Source of the DNA: Candidatus Competibacteraceae bacterium
GTDB taxonomy: Bacteria > Pseudomonadota > Gammaproteobacteria > Competibacterales > Competibacteraceae
Length of the DNA stretch: 14,007 nucleotides
Assembly (NCBI GenBank): GCA_012032855.1
Contig: JAAUQA010000027.1
Span: forward strand, 1-14,007
Direction of reading: 5' to 3'
Position numbers and translations under genes: made by a program. Position 1 is the first letter of the stretch, and each line of letters opens with the position of its first letter. Of this stretch, positions 6,917 through 14,007 are shown one piece after another. The notes under the pieces were generated by a model that saw nothing but the letters and a program-made list of their open reading frames with translations, was not told the DNA's origin and did no database searches.

Positions 6917-7997
6917 CTATTCCGCTAATGCCGCCAACTGATCGGCCTGATATTCCTGAATCAGCGGATCAATGATAGCGTCCAAATTCCCTATCATCAC
7001 TTCAGGCAGTTTATACAGGGTCAGATTAACGCGGTGATCGGTCACCCGACCTTGCGGGAAGTTATAGGTGCGAATCCGCTCGGAACGATCACCGCTGCCG
7101 ACTAACAAGCGCCGGGTTTCGGCACGGGCGGCTTGCTGTTCCTGTTGCGCTCCGGCCAGTATCTTGGCGCGCAACAACGCCATAGCGCGCGCGCGTTTTT
7201 ATGTTGGACCGTTCGTCTGACATTCGACCACGATGTCCGGTGGGCAAATGAGTGAGGCGAATCGCCGAATCAGTCTTGTTGACGTGCTGACCGCCCGCTC
7301 CGGAAGCTCGGTAGGTATCGATACGTAGATCGCTGGGATTGATGTCCACTTCCTCAACTTCCGCTAGTTCGGGGAGGATAGCGACAGTAGCGGCAGAGGT
7401 ATGGATACGCCCCTGCGATTCGGTTTCCGGCACCCGCTGTACGCGGTGCGCGCCGGATTCGAATTTAAGCCGGGAATACGCCCCACGACCGATAATACGG
7501 GCGATAATTTCCTTATATCCACCATGTTCGCCTTCGTTGGCATTCAATAGCTCAATCTGCCAGCCGCGCTGTTCAGCATAGCGGGAATACATGCGAAATA
7601 AATCACCGGCGAATAGTGCGGCTTCGTCACCACCGGTACCGGCGCGGATTTCCAGAAAAATATTGCTGTCGTCATGAGGATCGCGCGGTAACAACAACAC
7701 CCGCAATTGCTGCTCCAGAGTCTCGCGACGAGACTCGACGGCGCGTATTTCGTCCTCAGCTAGCAGGCGAATTTCCGGGTCGGTATCTTGCGCCATTTCA
7801 TTGGCATTCTCTTGCTCCTCCAAGGTCTGCTGATAGGCTTGATAGTTTTGCACCAGCGGCTCTAGTTGCGCGTATTCCATAGACAGCGCGCGAAACCGGT
7901 CCTGGTTGGAGATGATATCCGGCTCGGCAAGCAATGCCCCGAGTTCTTCATGGCGGGAATTGAGGTTGTCTAACTTGGCAAGGATTGAGGGTGTCAT
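6917..7997 (-). pseudogene. prfA: Peptide chain release factor 1, frame disrupted as written (probably sequence error)
   Basis: RF1 recognises UAA and UAG in the ribosomal A site and triggers peptide release. From ATG at 7997 the reading is normal through the N-terminal domain and the catalytic [20 protein letters not shown]. Then THLPTG is followed by [11 protein letters not shown] where the family has IVVECQDERSN. That is explained by one extra base near 7234-7237 compensated by one missing base near 7217. Just after, at 7185-7200, two bases are missing in the A/CG-repeat tract (AAAAA then CGCGCGCGCGC). The frame resumes at [10 protein letters not shown] and runs to TAG at 6917 ([15 protein letters not shown] and the C-terminus are intact). 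Repaired, it is 360 residues, the E. coli length. RF1 is normally essential, so three indels within ~60 bp argue for bad sequence. No clear ribosome-binding site is seen. Confidence 0.93.
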
Positions 7998-8117
7998 TAA
8001 ACAGTGCTATTGGTAAAAAACCGGTGATAAAACATGACATCGGGGGCGGCGATCAGGCGGATGAGCCTGACCACCGACCAGCATCCTATTCCCCTGTTTT
8101 CAGCTGTTCATGTGCAA
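7998..8117. other. pgi-prfA intergenic region
   Basis: These 120 bp separate pgi and prfA. A 6-bp stem TCAGGC/GCCTGA (8053-8058 with 8065-8070) is present, but neither side is followed by a T tract. Whether prfA-prmC are cotranscribed with pgi or have their own promoter cannot be decided by eye. Confidence 0.4.
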
Positions 8118-9754
<1,637 letters not shown>

Positions 9755-9858
9755 GAGGGTATGTTCCTTGCTTAGCGACGAAGGTTAACGAGGAAGCCGA
9801 ACGGTATCGGCCTGACCTTAGAAATATCAGGAAATAGTCTAGCAGCCTGGGAAAATCC

Positions 9859-12674
9859 ATGCGAACCGACGATAAAGAACTGCGTAACCGCGTCAAACTA
9901 CTCGGCCAATTATTGGGCGACGTGGTACGCGATCAAGAAGGCGGCCAGGTGCTCAAAGCGGTCGAGACCCTGCGCCGAGGTTTCATCGAACTGCGTCGGG
10001 AGGGCGAACCGAAGCCGCGCAAGCGCGAGCAGCTGTTGCGTTTTATCGCGGCCCTCAATCCGGAAACCGTCAGCCATGTGCTGCGCGCTTTCAGCACCTA
10101 TTTTAGCTTAATCAATCTGGCTGAAGAGGAGTTCAAACATCGCCAGCGGCGTGCTCAAGTCGGTCGCGGCAAACCACTGTGGCGGGGGTCTTTCGATGAG
10201 ACCTTGCGCGATTTGCACCAGGAAGGGATCAGCATCGCCCAGTTGCAGACGTTGCTGGAACAACTCACCTATCGCCCGGTATTTACCGCTCATCCTACTG
10301 AAGCCAAACGACGGGTGTTGCTGGAAGCGCAGCGGCGTCTATTCGTGCTCAACGAACAGTTCAGTAGCCCTGCCCTCAATAAACACTACCGGGCTGATCT
10401 CACTGAGCAGCTGCGTAATCAAATTCAAACCATTTGGAAAACAGACGAGGTACGAGTCCGCAAACCGCAGGTTCAGGACGAGATCAAGAGCGGCTTGCAC
10501 CATTTTCATGCATCGCTGTTTCAGGCAGTGCCCACCGTATACCGCAATCTGGAACGGGCAATGCAATATATTTATGAAGCGGAAGGCGGTAAGGCGGCCA
10601 TCCATGTGCCGACTTTTTGCGCTTCGGTTCCTGGATCGGCGGCGATCGCGATGGCAATCCCTTCGTCACGCCCGAGATGACCGCACTCGCGGTGGGTTTG
10701 CAATACCAAACGGTACTGCAGGAATATATCCGGCGTTTGGCGGAACTGCGTAATCTGTTGACCCATTCGGGATCATTGGTCATTCCCTCGGCGGCGTTCA
10801 GTGCCAGCCTGGATACCCCGCTCAGCCATGAACTGATGCGCAGAGACCCGCAGCGCTATGCGCAAGAGCCGTATCGACGCAAGCTGTACCTGATTCAGTG
10901 CCGGTTGGAATCAAATCTGGAGTACGTTCACGCACGTATTGCCGAACAGCCGTTCGCCGGCCCGTTTCGGGGATACGCTTCGGAACAGGAGTTTTTGGAA
11001 GAGTTATATCTGATTCGTGATTCTCTAACCGCCCACGGCGACGGCAATGTCGCCGACGCAGAGCTGAAAGATTTGATTCGCTTGGCGGAGGGCTTCGGCT
11101 TTTATCTAGCGGCACTGGATGTGCGCCAGGAATCCGGTCGTCATACTGAAGCCGTAACGGAACTGTTCGCTAAAGCGCCTAATCTGCCGGATTATGGCGC
11201 ACTCGGCGAGGCAGAGCGCCTGCAGGTTTTGGGCGATTTGTTGTCCCGCCCCGGCACCCCGTTGCTGTACTGCGAATCATTGAGCGACGCGACGCAACAG
11301 ACCCTGGCGGTGTTCCGGGTGATGGCCGAATTACGCCGGGAGGTCAGTCCCCAGGTGTTCGGCAGTTATGTGATTTCCATGACCCATCAAGCCAGTCATA
11401 TTCTGGAGGTGTTGTTTCTGGCCAGTTTCGCCGGCTTGGTGGGGCATCAAGGCGATGACGTTTGGCATTGTGACCTGCAAGTCGCGCCGTTGTTCGAAAC
11501 GATTGAGGATTTACGCCGGATCGAGGTGGTGTTAACCCAGTTGTTGGACCAACCCGCCTACCGGTCACTGTTGCAAGCCAGCGGCAATGTCCAAGAGGTC
11601 ATGTTGGGGTATTCGGATTCCACCAAGGATGGCGGTATTTTGGCCTCCGCTTGGCATTTATATCGCGCCCAGCAAAGCATTACCACGATCACCGCCCAAC
11701 GCGGAATACGCTGTCGACTGTTTCATGGTCGGGGCGGTACAGTGGGTCGCGGTGGCGGCCCTATTCACGAAGCCATCCTGGCTCAGCCACCCTGCACGGT
11801 CCAGGGAGAGATTAAATTCACCGAGCAAGGCGAGGTGCTATCGTTCAAGTACAGCAACAAAGAAACGGCGATCTATGAACTCACGATGGGCATCACCGGC
11901 CTGCTCAAGGCCAGCCGCTGTCTGATTCAGGATATGCCGGCAGACGCAGCCTCTTACGACGCCGTGATGGACGACTTGGCCGGTTTAGGCGAACACGCTT
12001 ACCGGGAGCTCACCGACCATACACCGGGATTCAGCGATTATTTCTACGAAGCCACGCCGGTCACGGAAATCGGTTATGTGAACATCGGCTCGCGGCCTTC
12101 CCATCGCAATCTCAAAGACCGCTCCAAATACTCGGTGCGGGCTATTCCTTGGGTGTTTGGCTGGGCCTTGTCGCGCCACACCTTGCCGGGTTGGTACGGA
12201 ATCGGTAGTGCGTTGGAACAGTGGTGCGGTCAGGACCCCGAACGCTTAGTGACTTTACAGTCGATGTATCGGGAGTGGCCGTTTTTCCGCACCTTGCTTG
12301 ACAACAGCCAAATGTCATTAGCCAAGGCCGATATGGGTATAGCCGGAGAATACGCCGAGCTGTGTCAGGAACCTGAAGTGGGTACGCGCATTCATCGGGT
12401 GATTGAGGCCGAATATCGACGTACCTGTCATCAGTTGCTGGCGGTAACGCAAACAGAGGAATTGCTCGAAGAAAGTCCGGAGTTGGCCTTGTCGTTGGAA
12501 CGCCGCAATCCATATCTGGACCCGATCAACCACATTCAGATGACCTTATTGCAACGCTATCGACAGGCGTTAGCGGATACCAGCGACAACGGCGAGCAGC
12601 AACGACTGACTTGGTTACAGCCCTTGCTGCGCTCGATTAATGCGTTAGCGGCGGGGATGCGGAATACCGGTTGA
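9859..12674 (+). pseudogene. ppc: Phosphoenolpyruvate carboxylase, one frameshift as written (probably sequence error)
   Basis: Carboxylates phosphoenolpyruvate with bicarbonate to oxaloacetate, refilling the TCA cycle. ATG at 9859 follows GGGAA at 9849-9853. The first segment carries VFTAHPTEAKRR (catalytic His at ~145). At 10614-10618 the run TTTTT needs one more T: CVPTFC... then becomes [20 protein letters not shown], and the frame is open to TGA 12672-12674. Other family sites: LGYSDSTKDGG (near 11605), FHGRGGTVGRGGGP (near 11725-11764), SRPSHRNLK, SVRAIPWVFGWALSRHTLPGWYG, YLDPINHIQ, and the C-terminal AAGMRNTG typical of bacterial enzymes. Repaired length is about 938 residues, longer than E. 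coli (883) but within the family. It is divergent from pgi with ~100 bp between. No recognisable terminator follows; the 93 bp to the next gene hold only a weak TTGCGC/GCGCAA stem (12722-12743). Confidence 0.95.
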
Positions 12675-12767
12675 TGACGGCATGAAAAGAGCAAGAGCGG
12701 GGCGACATTGAGCACAGCACATTGCGCCGGATAACATGCGCAAATTCGGTACATTATGGAATGCACC

Positions 12768-13118
12768 CTAGGTTTGCTGAAACAACCCAATCCGATTGCC
12801 GTCGGGATCGGCAATCTGCGCATACCAGCCGTAATTCCGAATCTCGCTGCGACCGGTTACCACACGTCCGCCCAATTGTTCGGCACGTTGCAAGTACAGT
12901 TCAATATCATCCACCGTGACATAGGGGAGAGTGGCTTCGCATGGATTACCTACGGCGACTTCCATTAAACCCACACGCGGTCCGGACTCCGGCGTATACA
13001 GCCGATAATGTTCGCTGAACACTACAAATTGCCAGCCGAATAAATCCGTCAGAAAAGCGACGCTGCGATCCAGGTCGGTGACAAACCATTCGATGTGAGA
13101 AACTGTCGGAACAGCCAT
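12768..13118 (-). CDS. VOC (glyoxalase/bleomycin-resistance) family protein
   Basis: A small 116-residue single-domain vicinal-oxygen-chelate protein. It opens SHIEWFVTDLDRSVAFLTDLFGW (beta-alpha-beta with a candidate metal His at residue 8), has the central PYVTVDDIELYLQRAEQLGG helix, and ends IADPDGNRIGLFQ, the usual VOC C-terminal strand. The position where many VOC enzymes carry the last metal Glu is glycine here, so metal binding is uncertain. Function cannot be assigned beyond the fold: a lyase, isomerase or ligand-binding role is possible. I take ATG at 13118; a TTG codon just before it is in frame. It lies 28 bp after the FAH-family gene on the same strand, so the two are likely cotranscribed, and it converges with ppc. 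Confidence 0.88.
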   Translation of the reverse strand: MAVPTVSHIEWFVTDLDRSVAFLTDLFGWQFVVFSEHYRLYTPESGPRVGLMEVAVGNPCEATLPYVTVDDIELYLQRAEQLGGRVVTGRSEIRNYGWYAQIADPDGNRIGLFQQT

Positions 13119-13146
13119 CAATTAATCCGCACCGCTACAATCCGCA

Positions 13147-13815
13147 TCAAACCTCAGTCTCGGCGACACGCGCTTGAAAACTGAAATCTCCCAGACTCAT
13201 TTCCAAGCAATCACCGGCGTTGAGTTCTCCGACTCCGGCCGGGGTGCCGGTCAATACCACGTCGCCGGGCAGCAAGGTGAAGCTTTCCGAAATATGGGCA
13301 AGCAGATCGAAAATACCGAGCATCATTTGGCCGGTATTGCCTTGTTGCCGAATTGAGTCATTCACCTTCAACGTCAATTCAACATTCTGCGGGTCCACCA
13401 ACTGATTGGGCGGAATACAATCGGAAATCGGGCAAGCACCGTCAAACGCCTTAGCCCGTTCCCAAGGCAAGCCTTTGCTTTTCAGCTCGTCCTGCAAGTC
13501 GCGCAAGGTCAAATCCAAAGCCAACGCATAGCCCGCTATTGCAGTACGCGCCGTTTGCGCATCGGCATGTTGCAACCGATGTCCAATCAACACGGCTAGT
13601 TCCAGTTCATGATGACAACGGCCTCGATTTATCGGCAATTGCAATGGAATATCCAGACTCACTAAAGCTGTACTGGGTTTCATGAACAACACCGGCGTTA
13701 CCGGCACCGCGTTACGCAATTCTTGGATATGGTCCAGGTAATTGCGCCCCACGCAAACCACTTTGCCTACCGGCAAAGCAATGTCTTGATTATCCAGGTC
13801 TCGGTGTCTATACAT
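13147..13815 (-). CDS. Fumarylacetoacetate hydrolase (FAH) family protein, YcgM/FAHD1-like
   Basis: 222 residues, collinear with E. coli YcgM (about 219). KVVCVGRNYLDHIQEL at 18-33, HHELELAVLIG at 68-78 (metal-binding E70 and E72), ALDLTLRDLQ at 99-108 (metal-binding Asp), KAFDGACP at 122-129 and the C-terminal GDVVLTGTPAGVG are all present, so the Mg site looks complete. Members have been described as acylpyruvate hydrolases, as oxaloacetate decarboxylases (FAHD1), and more recently YcgM/FAHD2 types as oxaloacetate tautomerases. Which applies here is not determinable by eye. ATG at 13815 starts MYRHRDL, matching the family N-terminus (MYQH in YcgM). It is the first gene of a two-gene unit with the VOC protein, and lies across from ppc, the oxaloacetate producer. 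Confidence 0.9.
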   Translation of the reverse strand: MYRHRDLDNQDIALPVGKVVCVGRNYLDHIQELRNAVPVTPVLFMKPSTALVSLDIPLQLPINRGRCHHELELAVLIGHRLQHADAQTARTAIAGYALALDLTLRDLQDELKSKGLPWERAKAFDGACPISDCIPPNQLVDPQNVELTLKVNDSIRQQGNTGQMMLGIFDLLAHISESFTLLPGDVVLTGTPAGVGELNAGDCLEMSLGDFSFQARVAETEV

Positions 13816-13874
13816 GGTGTGGTTACCCTAACTTGCGCCAAACCAGGGCTTTCGTAGCTCGTGCAAAGAAGTGT

Positions 13875-13902
13875 CGACGGCTTGGATGGCCGTCGTCAAG
13901 CC
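13875..13902. repeat. Hairpin-forming intergenic element with two exclusive pairings
   Basis: CGACGGC (13875-13881) pairs with GCCGTCG (13889-13895) around a 7-base loop. Alternatively GGCTTG (13879-13884) pairs with CAAGCC (13897-13902), which would disrupt the first stem. The surrounding 13860-13980 resembles short intergenic repeat elements I have seen before gammaproteobacterial genes, but I cannot confirm a family or a copy number from this window. Confidence 0.4.
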
Positions 13903-13982
13903 TACAAGGAAGTATTCACGGCGTCCTCTGGGAAGCGCTGCGTAAGTCCCGCCTATACAACGCATTGCTAACGCTGAAATAA

Positions 13983-14007
13983 AAACGGGCTCTAGCCGAG
14001 CCCGTTT
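13983..14007 (+). terminator. Strong rho-independent terminator, probably bidirectional
   Basis: AAACGGGCTC (13983-13992) and GAGCCCGTTT (13998-14007) form a perfect 10-bp stem with the loop TAGCC, flanked by A's on the left. The T tract on the plus strand may continue beyond the window end; on the minus strand the stem is followed by TTTTTATTT. It most likely serves a gene to the right that ends beyond the window on the minus strand, since no convincing plus-strand gene precedes it. Confidence 0.8.

Noticed and set aside
13833..13982. Possible 49-codon plus-strand frame ending just before the terminal terminator
   Set aside because: TTG start without a ribosome-binding site, no recognisable family, and it overlaps the hairpin element; not supported as a gene.

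Overview
The window looks like a chromosomal segment of a gammaproteobacterium of moderate GC. Ppa, PrfA, PrmC, Pgi, Ppc and a YcgM-type FAH protein all read like gammaproteobacterial versions. The two transposases resemble types I associate with Competibacter-like and sulfur-oxidising gammaproteobacteria, but this genus-level hint is weak and comes from memory.

Layout. (1) 1-2472 is a mobile-element island with a nested pair. An ISKra4-family element (129-1358, 17-bp terminal inverted repeats, perfect 9-bp target duplication) has inserted into the outer end of the left inverted repeat of an IS4-family element (1364-2472, 16-bp inverted repeats). Both transposase genes are broken. (2) 2473-4589 holds the tail of a gene apparently cut off by the IS4-type element. 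It overlaps the GTG start of a 669-residue multi-domain protein: an N-terminal beta-rich 'GWA...GIGxGxHGF' module, a PIG-L/LmbE-type deacetylase, a GT2 glycosyltransferase, a short coiled coil and a hydrophobic/basic tail. This is probably a fragment of a surface-polysaccharide locus. (3) 4650-13815 is a housekeeping block: ppa(-), adk(+), then prmC(-), prfA(-) and pgi(-), then ppc(+) divergent from pgi, then a VOC protein and a FAH-family hydrolase (both -), convergent with ppc. (4) 13816-14007 has no convincing gene. It carries a hairpin element and ends in a strong rho-independent terminator.

Metabolism. Ppa and Adk handle pyrophosphate and adenylates. PrfA and its methyltransferase PrmC serve translation termination. 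Pgi is glycolytic/gluconeogenic. Ppc makes oxaloacetate, and the FAH protein belongs to a group reported to act on oxaloacetate or acylpyruvates.

Main caution: prfA, pgi and ppc are each split by one or a few single-base or dinucleotide indels, mostly in homopolymers. prfA and usually pgi and ppc are expected to be intact in a living cell. The same kind of lesion is found in both transposases. The simplest reading is residual sequencing/assembly indels, so 'pseudogene' calls here mean 'broken as written'. The internal deletion in the ISKra4 transposase and the loss of the gene upstream of 2580 are not of that kind and look real. I see no CRISPR array, tRNA, rRNA or clear novel defence system. 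The most unusual gene is the deacetylase-glycosyltransferase fusion.
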